This document shows, piece by piece, positions 1 through 5,856 of a stretch of 8,506 nucleotides of DNA (its first letter is position 1; every line of letters starts with the position of its first letter). The notes under the pieces are model-generated. The model saw nothing but the letters and a program-made list of their open reading frames with translations. It was not told the origin of the DNA and did no database searches. A program made the translations under genes and the position numbers. This DNA is from Limisphaerales bacterium (lineage in GTDB: Bacteria > Verrucomicrobiota > Verrucomicrobiia > Limisphaerales > UBA11358), in assembly GCA_003133815.1 (NCBI GenBank), contig PKZR01000382.1, positions 2,707 to 11,212 on the forward strand, given 5' to 3'.

Positions 1-507
1 GAGTTCGTGCAGCAGGAAGTCCTGCCGCTCGTGGAAAAAAATTACAACGTGAAATTGACGGACGACCCGGATGGCCGTGCGACGATGGGCGGCAGTTCGG
101 GCGGCTCGTGCGCGCTCATCATGGCGTGGTATCATCCCGAATGGTACCATCGCGTGCTGACGTATTCGGGCACCTACGTGAACCAGCAATGGCCGTATAA
201 CTCGGAGACCCCGCACGGCGCATGGGGATTTCATGAAACGCTGATTTCAAACAGCCCGGTCAAGCCGCTGCGCATCTGGATGGAAGTCGGCGACCGGGAT
301 AATTTCAATCCCAATGCCATGCGCGACAGGATGCACGACTGGGTGGTCGCCAATGAAAACATGGCTAAGGTTCTGGCGGCGAAGGGCTATCATTACCAGT
401 TTGTTTTTGCCCGCAACACCGGCCACACCGACCGCGCCGTGAAACAGCAGACCCTGCCCGAAGCGCTGGAATGGCTGTGGCAGGATTACAAGCCGGTGGC
501 AAATTAG
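1..507 (+). CDS. Putative esterase, alpha/beta-hydrolase (Fes/esterase-D-like), 3' part
   Basis: The gene enters from the left edge; 168 residues and a TAG stop are visible. It is the C-terminal portion of a serine hydrolase of the putative esterase family (PF00756; enterochelin esterase, esterase D and antigen 85 relatives). The nucleophile elbow reads TMGGSSGG, with Ser32 of the visible part in the G-x-S-x-G-G position. A likely acidic residue lies in the GDRDN stretch (Asp98 or Asp100), and the catalytic His is His142 in NTGHTDR. All three triad members are therefore present and in the right order. Aromatic residues are abundant (WYHPEWYH), as in carbohydrate-ester-active members. Such enzymes cleave ester bonds in siderophores, acyl sugars or xylan decorations; the substrate cannot be told here. 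The true start is outside the window, and the GTG at base 7 is internal. The stop codon lies inside the target duplication of the adjacent insertion sequence, so the protein is unaltered but its downstream transcript context is interrupted. Confidence 0.88.
   Translation, partial: EFVQQEVLPLVEKNYNVKLTDDPDGRATMGGSSGGSCALIMAWYHPEWYHRVLTYSGTYVNQQWPYNSETPHGAWGFHETLISNSPVKPLRIWMEVGDRDNFNPNAMRDRMHDWVVANENMAKVLAAKGYHYQFVFARNTGHTDRAVKQQTLPEALEWLWQDYKPVAN
500..507. repeat. Target site duplication, left copy (CAAATTAG)
   Basis: This 8-bp sequence is identical to 1808-1815. Its last three bases are the TAG stop of the upstream esterase. The original uninterrupted site can be reconstructed as one copy of CAAATTAG followed by CGCAGGG. 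Confidence 0.88.
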
Positions 508-530
508 GGGGATTATATCTATGACTCACC
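508..530 (+). repeat. Left terminal inverted repeat of the IS1595-family element
   Basis: This 23-bp end starts GGGGATTATATC and ends TGACTCACC. It matches the reverse complement of 1785-1807 at 19 of 23 positions; the differences are at positions 3, 4, 13 and 14. It is the transposase-distal end of the element. Confidence 0.87.
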
Positions 531-644
531 GCTTGACTCACAGCGGGGAGGTGGGGCATGATTGCTTCCCGTGAGCGGAAAACGCCAGAGCAAGCGACAA
601 GCGATTGTTATTACTTGTCAAAATTGCTCGATGGAAAACTGATT

Positions 645-722
645 GTGAACATCGTTGTTTATGCCGACGAATCAGGCACGCACGATTTGTCTTCAAAACA
701 AGACGGGTCTAAAACCGAGACT
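645..722 (+). pseudogene. DUF3800-like gene fragment (N-terminal stub) inside the IS
   Basis: The frame opening at ATG 558 runs to a stop at 843-845. From an in-frame GTG at 645 it reads VNIVVYADESGTHDLSS. The YADESGTHD block is the hallmark N-terminal motif of the DUF3800 family, which has an RNase H-like fold; the Asp-Glu pair forms part of its presumed metal site. DUF3800 proteins are usually more than 200 residues and often sit in mobile or defence contexts. After about 25 residues the resemblance stops, and the remaining sequence (to NYNLRRLPRFWRRKTTAILQSD) looks non-native and overlaps the transposase 3' end on the other strand. The end given here is approximate. I read this as a truncated passenger gene, not a working protein. 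A chance match to the short motif is possible. Confidence 0.45.
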
Positions 723-747
723 CTATCCATTGAGTTACCAGCGCACA
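705..747 (-). other. tRNA-like 5' half (acceptor strand plus D-arm)
   Basis: Read on the minus strand, about 746 to 721 gives GCGCTGG, then TA, then ACTC-AATGGATA-GAGT. This matches the standard tRNA order: 7-nt acceptor strand, U8/A9, and a 4-bp D-stem closing a loop that contains the invariant GG. The 18-nt D-arm differs from the common bacterial form TRGCTCAATGGATAGAGY at one position only. No acceptable anticodon arm or T-arm follows at the right spacing, so this cannot be a functional tRNA. It could be a tRNA fragment captured by the element, joined near 705-720 to the DUF3800-like stub on the opposite strand. Coincidence cannot be excluded. Confidence 0.25.
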
Positions 748-785
748 AATATGTTATCAGAAACAGGCAAAATTTCAACTATAAT

Positions 786-1759
786 TTACGCCGCTTGCCA
801 CGATTCTGGCGTCGTAAAACGACCGCTATCCTGCAATCCGATTAGCTTGGCGTATTGCAACCGCCGTCCAATGATGCCAACGATGCCTTTTAGAAACCGT
901 CCGGCGTCATTATTTTCGCGCTCGTTAAAACGAAACGCTTGCTCATCCAGATAACGGAACAAATGAAAAGGTTCAACGCTGATATATGTCCCGCGAATTC
1001 CGCGCTTGAGGAGACTCCAAAAGTTTTCAAGCCCGTTGGTATGGACGTTGCCGCGAACATATTCCCGCGCATGGTCAATCGCTTCGTGCGCGTAGTCTTT
1101 GCTCAATCCGTTGTAAGAGGGAAGCGCGTCAGTGAACACTTGCGAGCCAGTTTCAACATTCTGATAAATTTCAGATTGCAGGATGCTACGGCGAGCCTTC
1201 GCAACGTGCTTCAATTTGATTTTGCCGCCACGTTCCAAAAGTCCCATGACAATCTCTTTGCCAACGCCGCCCGTCCACGCCCGCGCTTGCTCCGCTGTTT
1301 ATTATTCATGGAGCGCGCCTTGCCGCCGATATAGGTTTCGTCCGCTTCGACTTCGCCGGAAAGTTTTTCCATCGTGCCGTTTTGCATGGCGAGCCGGATG
1401 CGATGAAGCATAAACCAAGCGGTTTTTTGAGTGACGCCCAAAGCGCGGCTCAATTCGCAGGAACTAATTCCATTCTTGGCGTTCACAATCATCCAGAAAG
1501 CGGGAAGCCATTTGTCAAAACCGAGTGCGCTATCCTCGAAAATTGTTCCCGCCTTCACGGAAAACTGTTTGCCACATTCGCGGCATTTCCAAAGTCTGCG
1601 TGTGGCAAGAAATCCAGCATCAGACTTTTTGCAGCAAGGGCAAACAGGCTTGCCATCAGGCCAGCGAACCGTAGCCATGAAATTCAAAGCGGTGTCGGCG
1701 TCCGCAAAGTATTTGATTGCGCTCGCCAGTGTTGTAGGAAACTCAATGTCATTTTTCAT
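786..1759 (-). pseudogene. IS1595-family transposase, frameshifted
   Basis: Two overlapping frames make up one transposase of roughly 325 residues. The N-terminal frame runs from ATG at 1759 (MKNDIEF). It has a zinc ribbon with Cys40/Cys43 and Cys59/Cys62 (Zn_Tnp_IS1595 type), a helix-turn-helix-like segment around residues 98-125 (SSCELSRALGVTQKTAWFMLHR), and the first catalytic Asp, Asp140 in VEADETYIGG. It then loses frame in SKRGRGRA and ends at 1211. The C-terminal frame takes over with GVGKEIVMGLLERGGK and carries the second catalytic Asp (VFTDALPSY, codon near 1130) and the Glu (NGLENFWSLLKRG, codon near 1028), with Lys seven residues on. It stops at 786. All DDE residues are intact. 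A single missing base near 1262-1270 explains the break; no slippery run or pseudoknot is obvious, so a disabling mutation or a sequencing error is more likely than programmed frameshifting. GTG at 1765 is an alternative start, but ATG 1759 fits the promoter better. Confidence 0.87.
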
Positions 1760-1765
1760 GCCCAC

Positions 1766-1794
1766 AATCTACCCCAAAACCTATGGTGAGTCAA
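1766..1794 (-). promoter_or_regulatory. Predicted sigma70-type promoter of the transposase, partly in the right IR
   Basis: On the minus strand TTGACT (plus 1789-1794) is followed after exactly 17 nt by TAGATT (plus 1766-1771). These match the -35 consensus at 5 of 6 and the -10 consensus at 4 of 6. The -35 box is part of the conserved terminal repeat core. Only 6 nt separate the -10 box from ATG 1759, so transcription would begin at or very near the start codon, giving a leaderless message. Confidence 0.5.
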
Positions 1795-1807
1795 GGATAT
1801 AATTACC
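1785..1807 (-). repeat. Right terminal inverted repeat of the IS1595-family element
   Basis: Read on the minus strand this begins GGTAATTATATCC and ends TTGACTCACC. It is the inverted partner of 508-530 at 19 of 23 positions and lies next to the transposase start. Confidence 0.87.
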
Positions 1808-1815
1808 CAAATTAG
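1808..1815. repeat. Target site duplication, right copy (CAAATTAG)
   Basis: Exact duplicate of 500-507. It marks the outer right boundary of the insertion sequence and the return to ancestral chromosomal sequence leading to the mpl gene. Confidence 0.88.
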
Positions 1816-1881
1816 CGCAGGGAATACGGAACTTGTGCCCGAGCCATTCATTGTGAAAAAACTTTTTGCGTCCGCGCGTCC

Positions 1882-1894
1882 GTGATTTAATCAC
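1882..1894. promoter_or_regulatory. Perfect palindrome GTGATT-T-AATCAC just upstream of mpl
   Basis: A 6-bp perfect inverted repeat with a 1-base centre sits 5 nt before the mpl start codon. It occupies the place where a Shine-Dalgarno sequence would be expected, and none is seen. It could be an operator for a dimeric regulator or simply chance; no second copy is seen elsewhere in the window. Confidence 0.25.
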
Positions 1895-1899
1895 CCGGC

Positions 1900-3297
1900 A
1901 TGTTTTCAACCGAAATCAAATTCGTCCATTTCACCGGCATCGGCGGCACGGGCATGGCCGCAGTCGCCGCCGCCATGCAGGAAAAAGGTTTTCGCGTCAC
2001 CGGCTCGGACCAGAACGTTTATCCACCGATGTCCACGTTCCTCGCCGAAAAGAAGATCGCGGTGATGAACGGTTACGACGAAAAGAACCTCGCGCACAAG
2101 CCCGACCTCGTCGTCATCGGCAACGCCATTTCGCGCGGCAACCCGGAGGCGGAATTCGTGCTCGACCACAAATTGCGTTACTGCTCGCTGGCGGCGTTGC
2201 TCGCGGAATTTTTCATCCGAGGCAAACGCGCGCTGGTCGTAACCGGCACGCATGGCAAGACGACGACGACCTCGCTGCTGGCATGGGTGTTCGAGCACAG
2301 CGGGTTGAACCCGAGCTTTTTCATCGGCGGCATCCCGACGAACCTCGGTCAGGGCGCGCGGTTCACGGACAGCGAATGGTTCATCCTCGAGGGTGACGAA
2401 TACGACACCGCTTTCTTCGACAAGCGCAGCAAGTTCATCCATTACCAGCCAGACGTGGGCATCATCATCAACCTGGAATTCGACCACGCGGACATCTTTG
2501 ACGACCTCGACGCGGTGAAGAAGACGTTCTCGCATTTCATCCGGCTGATTCCGCGCAACGGCCTTCTGCTCGGCAACGGCGACGACGCGAACCTTGCGCC
2601 GCTGCTGAACGTGACGCATTGCCCGGTGAAGCGCTTCGGCCTCGGCGAGGACAACGCCGTGCGCGCCTTCAACCTCCGGTTGGGCCCGACGGCGACGGAG
2701 TTCGAGATCCCGAGCTTCAAGTTTCACATCAACCTCGTCGGCGAACTGAACGTGCGCAACGCGCTCGCGGTCGTCGCGTGTGCGAAACATTGCGGCCTCT
2801 CGAACAAGCAGATCCAAGCCGCGTTCGACACGTTCAAGGGCATCAAGCGCCGGATGGAAGTGCGCGGCATAGCGGGCGGCGTTACATTGATTGACGACTT
2901 CGGCCATCATCCCACGGCCATCCGCGAAACGCTGCGCGCGCTCCGCATCAAATATCCGCGCGAAAAAATCTGGGCGATCTTCGAGCCGCGCAGCAACACG
3001 ACGCGACGGAATGTTTTTCAAACGGAACTCGCCGAATCGTTCGCCGATGCCAATGCCGTCGTGGTTTCCGAAGTCGCGCGGCTGGAACAGCTCGTGCCGG
3101 AAGAACGGTTGAATCCTGAAAAGTTGATGCAAGACTTGAAGGCATCCGGCAAGGACGCCGCGTATCTGCCGGACGTGGAAGCCATCGTCGCGCACGTCGG
3201 CAAGGGCGCGCAGGGCGGCGACATCGTGTGCGTGTTCAGCAACGGCGGCTTCGGCGGCATCCACGGAAAACTCCTGGAGCGGCTGGGCAAGCGGTGA
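1900..3297 (+). CDS. mpl: UDP-N-acetylmuramate:L-alanyl-gamma-D-glutamyl-meso-diaminopimelate ligase
   Basis: This 465-residue Mur-ligase enzyme attaches a recovered tripeptide (L-Ala-gamma-D-Glu-meso-DAP) to UDP-MurNAc, using ATP in the cytoplasm, and so recycles cell-wall peptide. The N-terminal Rossmann-like domain opens with HFTGIGGTGM (residues 10-19) and continues to YPPMSTFL, which is Mpl-like rather than MurC-like. The ATP loop is GTHGKTTTT (116-124). Central-domain motifs are EGDEYDTAFFDKRSKF (from 164) and NLEFDHADIF (191-200). The C-terminal domain carries DDFGHHPTAI (332-341). Length is close to E. coli Mpl (about 457), and no domain is missing. The ATG at 1900 places GIGG at the usual distance from the N-terminus; there is no clear ribosome binding site. 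The enzyme implies a DAP-type peptidoglycan and a recycling pathway. MurC is the alternative, but the PPMST, EYDTAFFDKR and LEFDHADIF blocks favour Mpl. Confidence 0.93.
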   Translation: MFSTEIKFVHFTGIGGTGMAAVAAAMQEKGFRVTGSDQNVYPPMSTFLAEKKIAVMNGYDEKNLAHKPDLVVIGNAISRGNPEAEFVLDHKLRYCSLAALLAEFFIRGKRALVVTGTHGKTTTTSLLAWVFEHSGLNPSFFIGGIPTNLGQGARFTDSEWFILEGDEYDTAFFDKRSKFIHYQPDVGIIINLEFDHADIFDDLDAVKKTFSHFIRLIPRNGLLLGNGDDANLAPLLNVTHCPVKRFGLGEDNAVRAFNLRLGPTATEFEIPSFKFHINLVGELNVRNALAVVACAKHCGLSNKQIQAAFDTFKGIKRRMEVRGIAGGVTLIDDFGHHPTAIRETLRALRIKYPREKIWAIFEPRSNTTRRNVFQTELAESFADANAVVVSEVARLEQLVPEERLNPEKLMQDLKASGKDAAYLPDVEAIVAHVGKGAQGGDIVCVFSNGGFGGIHGKLLERLGKR

Positions 3298-3318
3298 AAC
3301 GCATTTTCTAAAATCAAG

Positions 3319-4299
3319 ATGGCCAAAATCATTCGCTGGGGAATCATCGGCTGCGGCGACGTGACCGAAGTGAAGAGCGGGCCGGGCCTTCAAAAGGCCG
3401 CCGGCTCGTCGCTGGTTGCCGTGATGCGGCGCGACGCGGCCAAGGCTGAAGATTACGCGCGGCGGCACAACATCCCGCGCTGGTATGCCGACGCCGGCGC
3501 GCTCATCGCCGACCGCGAAGTGGACGCCGTTTATGTCGCCACGCCGCCGTCGAGCCACAAGGATTTTGTTCTTCAAGCCGCGCGCGCGGGCAAGGCTGTG
3601 CTGGTCGAGAAGCCGATGGCGTTGTCGGTGGCCGAGTGCGGGGAAATGATCGCGGCGTGCAAGGCGGCGGGCGTGCCGTTGCGCGTGGCATATTACCGGC
3701 GCAAGCTGCCGCGCTTTGAAAAAATGCGCTCGGTCATCCAGTCCGGCGCCATTGGCGAGCCGCGTGCGGTGGCGGTGCGGCAGTTCATGAAGTTAAACAC
3801 GCAACCCGCGCAGTCCTGGAAGACGGATGTGGCCGTCAATGGCGGCGGCCATTTCGTGGACATGCAGGCGCACACGCTCGACTGGCTGCAATATGTTTTC
3901 GGTCCGGTGCGCGAGATCGGCGGCGTGGCCGTCAACGCCGCGCGCGCCTACTCCGCCGAGGACACGGTGAGCTACTCACTGCTGTTTGCGAACGGCGTGG
4001 TGGCGAGCGGGCTGTTTGCTTACACCATCGCGCGTGCGGAGGAATCCGTCACCGTCCATGGCTCGGAAGGCGAAGTCTCAATGGGCTTTTTCCGTCCAAG
4101 CGAAGTGAAGCTGATTCGCAGCGACGCGGAGGAAATTTTTCACATGCCCGATCCGCCGCACGTCCACCAGCCGTTGATCCAGGCTTTCGTGAACGAGCTG
4201 AACGGCGGCCCCGCGCTCGACAGCACCGGCGAGACGGCGATGGAGGCGACGCGCTGCATTGATGAAATATTGCGGAAGCATCGCGCCACACGCATCTGA
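3319..4299 (+). CDS. Gfo/Idh/MocA-family NAD(P)-dependent oxidoreductase
   Basis: This 326-residue protein belongs to the glucose-fructose oxidoreductase / inositol dehydrogenase family, which oxidises or reduces sugars, polyols and related compounds with a nicotinamide cofactor. The N-terminal Rossmann fold starts at once with IRWGIIGCGDV (residues 5-15, GxGxxG type). AVYVATPPSSHKDF leads to the family signature VEKPMA, with catalytic Lys98 (residues 96-101). In the C-terminal sheet domain GGGHFVDMQAHTLDWL gives the conserved Asp181 and His185 of the GxxxDxxxH motif. Length is typical, and no signal peptide is seen, so it should be cytoplasmic. It begins 21 bp after the mpl stop on the same strand and is probably co-transcribed. 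A role with recovered amino sugars is possible but is inferred from position only; the substrate cannot be read from sequence. Confidence 0.9.
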   Translation: MAKIIRWGIIGCGDVTEVKSGPGLQKAAGSSLVAVMRRDAAKAEDYARRHNIPRWYADAGALIADREVDAVYVATPPSSHKDFVLQAARAGKAVLVEKPMALSVAECGEMIAACKAAGVPLRVAYYRRKLPRFEKMRSVIQSGAIGEPRAVAVRQFMKLNTQPAQSWKTDVAVNGGGHFVDMQAHTLDWLQYVFGPVREIGGVAVNAARAYSAEDTVSYSLLFANGVVASGLFAYTIARAEESVTVHGSEGEVSMGFFRPSEVKLIRSDAEEIFHMPDPPHVHQPLIQAFVNELNGGPALDSTGETAMEATRCIDEILRKHRATRI

Positions 4300-4421
4300 G
4301 CCGCCGGGATTCCCGGAACAATCTCACGGACGGGAGTTTTCCCGCTTGACGGCATCGTGTCTTGACCTGTTACTGTTTCCCCATGACCAGCAACGCAAAT
4401 CTCAAGACGGTTTTCATTCCG

Positions 4422-5006
4422 ATGAAAAGATTTTCCAGCCTGATTTTCACGGCGGCGACCGTGATTGTCGCGCTCGCCGGTTTCGGCTGCGCATCAACCA
4501 CCCCGCCGTCGTCGTCACCCATACCGACGACGCAAACCAGTTCCGCCGCGCCGCAAACACAGCCCGCGACTGCAACCAAACCCACGCTCAAATTCGTCCG
4601 GGCGGACAGCGAGGAAACTTCGGCGGAAGACGGCAAGGGTGCCAACGCCGTTGACGGCGACCCGAATACGTTCTGGCATACCCAGTGGCAGGATGCCACC
4701 AACCCGTGCCCCCACGAAATCATCATCGAACTGGTTCCTCCCGCGACCATCAAGGGCTTCACCTATCTGCCGCGGCAGGACGACAGCGTGAACGGCACGA
4801 TAAAAGACTATGAATTTTATGTCAGCGACGACGGCGTTGATTTTGGCCAGCCGGTGAGCAAGGGAACTTTTGAAAACAGCAAGGACTTGAAAACCGAGAA
4901 CTTTGACCCGAAGAAATGCCGGTTCATCAAGCTCAAGGCCCTCTCCGAAGTGAACGACGCTGCCTGGACCTCGGCGGCGGAAATTGGGGTCGTTCCGGCC
5001 GATTAA
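4422..5006 (+). CDS. Lipoprotein with F5/8 type C (discoidin, CBM32-like) domain
   Basis: Starting at ATG 4422 the protein has 194 residues. MKRF begins a short basic n-region, followed by a hydrophobic core and LAGFGC, with Cys23 as the likely lipidated residue; the lipobox is imperfect (Phe at -2). A Ser/Thr/Pro-rich linker follows (about 24-52). From about 54 to 190 comes a discoidin-type jelly roll: NAVDGDPNTFWHTQW, PHEIIIELVPPATIKGFTYLPRQD, IKDYEFYVSDDGVDFG, and RFIKLKALSEVN..SAAEIGVV. This domain usually binds carbohydrate, and in such proteins it is often attached to glycosidases; here it stands alone on a lipid anchor. An upstream in-frame ATG (4383) and TTG (4362) exist, but they would put over ten extra residues before the signal sequence. 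TTGACG (4346-4351) with GTTACT 17 nt downstream is a weak promoter candidate consistent with the 4422 start. The gene converges on the DUF4230 gene with 2 nt between stops. Confidence 0.82.
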   Translation: MKRFSSLIFTAATVIVALAGFGCASTTPPSSSPIPTTQTSSAAPQTQPATATKPTLKFVRADSEETSAEDGKGANAVDGDPNTFWHTQWQDATNPCPHEIIIELVPPATIKGFTYLPRQDDSVNGTIKDYEFYVSDDGVDFGQPVSKGTFENSKDLKTENFDPKKCRFIKLKALSEVNDAAWTSAAEIGVVPAD

Positions 5007-5008
5007 AC

Positions 5009-5653
5009 TCACGGCTGGGTCTCAGCCGCGGATTTGAACAAGGGCAGGTGCGAGCCGCCGCTGATGAATTCAACCTGTTCGTAACCCGCGTCGTGCAGGA
5101 ACGCGGCCAGTTCCAGACGCGCCCTCTCGTCGGCATCGTTCAAGATCCCGTTCTCCTGCGCCGCGCGGCGGATGTCCTGCACGGCGTTCAACCGCGTCGC
5201 CTGCTCCAAATCCTTGTCCAGCGAACGCAGAAAACCCGTCGTGCGCTCGATGACCTTCGTCTGCGAATCGTCAAGATACGCGTCGGTGATCTGCGGCAGC
5301 GGCAGATGGATGGAGATTTTCTTGCCCGAAACCGCGATGTCGTCCGGCTTGAGCTTCTTCAGGTCAATGCCCGCCTTGACGATGCCCTGGGCGAGGAGCA
5401 GCACGCGGTTGTCGCCCTGCACAAATTTCCCCAGCGTGCTGTCCGGCGGCGAGTCCACGATCTCCACCTTTTGCATCACGTATTTGACCGTGACCAGGTC
5501 CGACAACGTCTGCACCTGCTGCACCACCGCCGTGGTGTTCTCCACGCGCAACCCCGAACCGCGCCAGCGCGATACCGCGACTCCGAGATAAATCCCGAAA
5601 ATCAGGACGGCCAGAATCACAGCCATCGAAAAAACATTCTTCAACCACTGCAT
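5009..5653 (-). CDS. Membrane-anchored DUF4230 family protein
   Basis: From ATG at 5653 the product has 214 residues. An N-terminal signal anchor (about residues 8-27, VFSMAVILAVLIFGIYLGVA) is followed by a soluble domain. This domain contains VVQQVQTLSDLVTVKYVMQKVEIVD, then GDNRVLLLAQGIVKAGIDLKKLKPDDI, then KKISIHLPLPQITDAYLDDSQTKV, which is the typical DUF4230 (PF14014) succession. The C-terminal third (LDKDLEQATRLNAVQDIRRAAQENGILNDADERARLELAAFLHDAGYEQVEF) is helical, also as in the family. Function is unknown; the protein probably sits on the outside of the inner membrane. The same frame stays open upstream to 5980 through a tandem repeat, but that extension has no protein-like character and would bury the signal anchor, so the shorter start is preferred. 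No ribosome binding site is clear. Its stop is 2 nt from that of the convergent lipoprotein gene. Confidence 0.85.
   Translation of the reverse strand: MQWLKNVFSMAVILAVLIFGIYLGVAVSRWRGSGLRVENTTAVVQQVQTLSDLVTVKYVMQKVEIVDSPPDSTLGKFVQGDNRVLLLAQGIVKAGIDLKKLKPDDIAVSGKKISIHLPLPQITDAYLDDSQTKVIERTTGFLRSLDKDLEQATRLNAVQDIRRAAQENGILNDADERARLELAAFLHDAGYEQVEFISGGSHLPLFKSAAETQP
5012..5028. terminator. Hairpin CGGCTG-ggtct-CAGCCG at convergent gene ends
   Basis: A perfect 6-bp GC-rich stem with a 5-nt loop starts 5 nt after the lipoprotein stop and lies inside the last codons of the DUF4230 gene (minus). No T-tract follows on the plus strand, so it could serve as a weak or factor-assisted terminator or transcript-end stabiliser for the lipoprotein gene. 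Confidence 0.3.
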
Positions 5654-5730
5654 GGCGGGAATGTAATCCGTCTCCGCCCGATGCAAAGCCCAAATGCACA
5701 GGCAACCGCCCCCCGACAGACGAGGCGCCA

Positions 5731-5856
5731 CCCAAAGTGGATAGACCTTGGCCCAAAACGGCGGAACCCCCGCCCAAGACGGATGGAGCGTCACCCAAAG
5801 CGGATTTACCGTCCCCCAAGATGGACGGAGCTCCGCCCAAGATGGATGTCCATCAA
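5731..5856. repeat. 21-bp tandem repeat array, six units
   Basis: Six contiguous 21-bp units begin at 5731, 5752, 5773, 5794, 5815 and 5836. Each begins CCCAA; the best-conserved part is close to CCCAARRYGGATGGA, and the last units are most alike. A degenerate seventh unit may precede at 5710-5730. The last unit ends in GATGGATGTCCATC, a perfect short palindrome (5841-5854). Because 21 is a multiple of three, the frames stay largely open: on the minus strand one reads as heptads such as HPSWAEL/RPSWGTV and another as GGAPSIL/GDGKSAL. There is no clear sign that any is translated. The array lies upstream of the DUF4230 gene, about 80 bp from its start. It is best called a minisatellite with possible coding potential. 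Confidence 0.85.

Larger units (their letters stand above)
508..1807 (-). mobile_element. IS1595-family insertion sequence, 1300 bp, with 8-bp target duplication
   Basis: Both ends are visible. The left end (508-530) and the reverse complement of the right end (1785-1807) match at 19 of 23 positions and share the core ATTATATC..TGACTCACC. The element is flanked by an exact 8-bp direct repeat, CAAATTAG, at 500-507 and 1808-1815. An 8-bp duplication is the known size for the IS1595 family and agrees with the transposase inside. The interior holds a frameshifted transposase on the minus strand (786-1759). About 275 bp between the transposase stop and the left end hold a truncated DUF3800-like reading frame and a tRNA-like stretch. 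At the left end TGACTCAC occurs twice, at 522-529 and 534-541. The element looks more AT-rich than its neighbours. Insertion was recent enough for the duplication to remain perfect, although the transposase now appears inactive. Confidence 0.9.

Noticed and set aside
1906..3576. Long open frame (556 codons) on the minus strand opposite mpl and the oxidoreductase
   Set aside because: It is a GC-codon-bias shadow: the protein is low-complexity and rich in Arg, Ala and Val, matches no family, and lies opposite two well-supported genes.
4304..4344. Short inverted repeats CCGGGA-T-TCCCGG and CGGGA-gttt-TCCCG after the oxidoreductase gene
   Set aside because: Possible terminators, but the stems are 5-6 bp, the first has a 1-nt loop, and no T-tract follows; not strong enough to annotate.
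5731..5856. Considered whether the 21-bp array is a CRISPR
   Set aside because: Units are directly contiguous with no unique spacers, and they vary internally; this is a tandem repeat.
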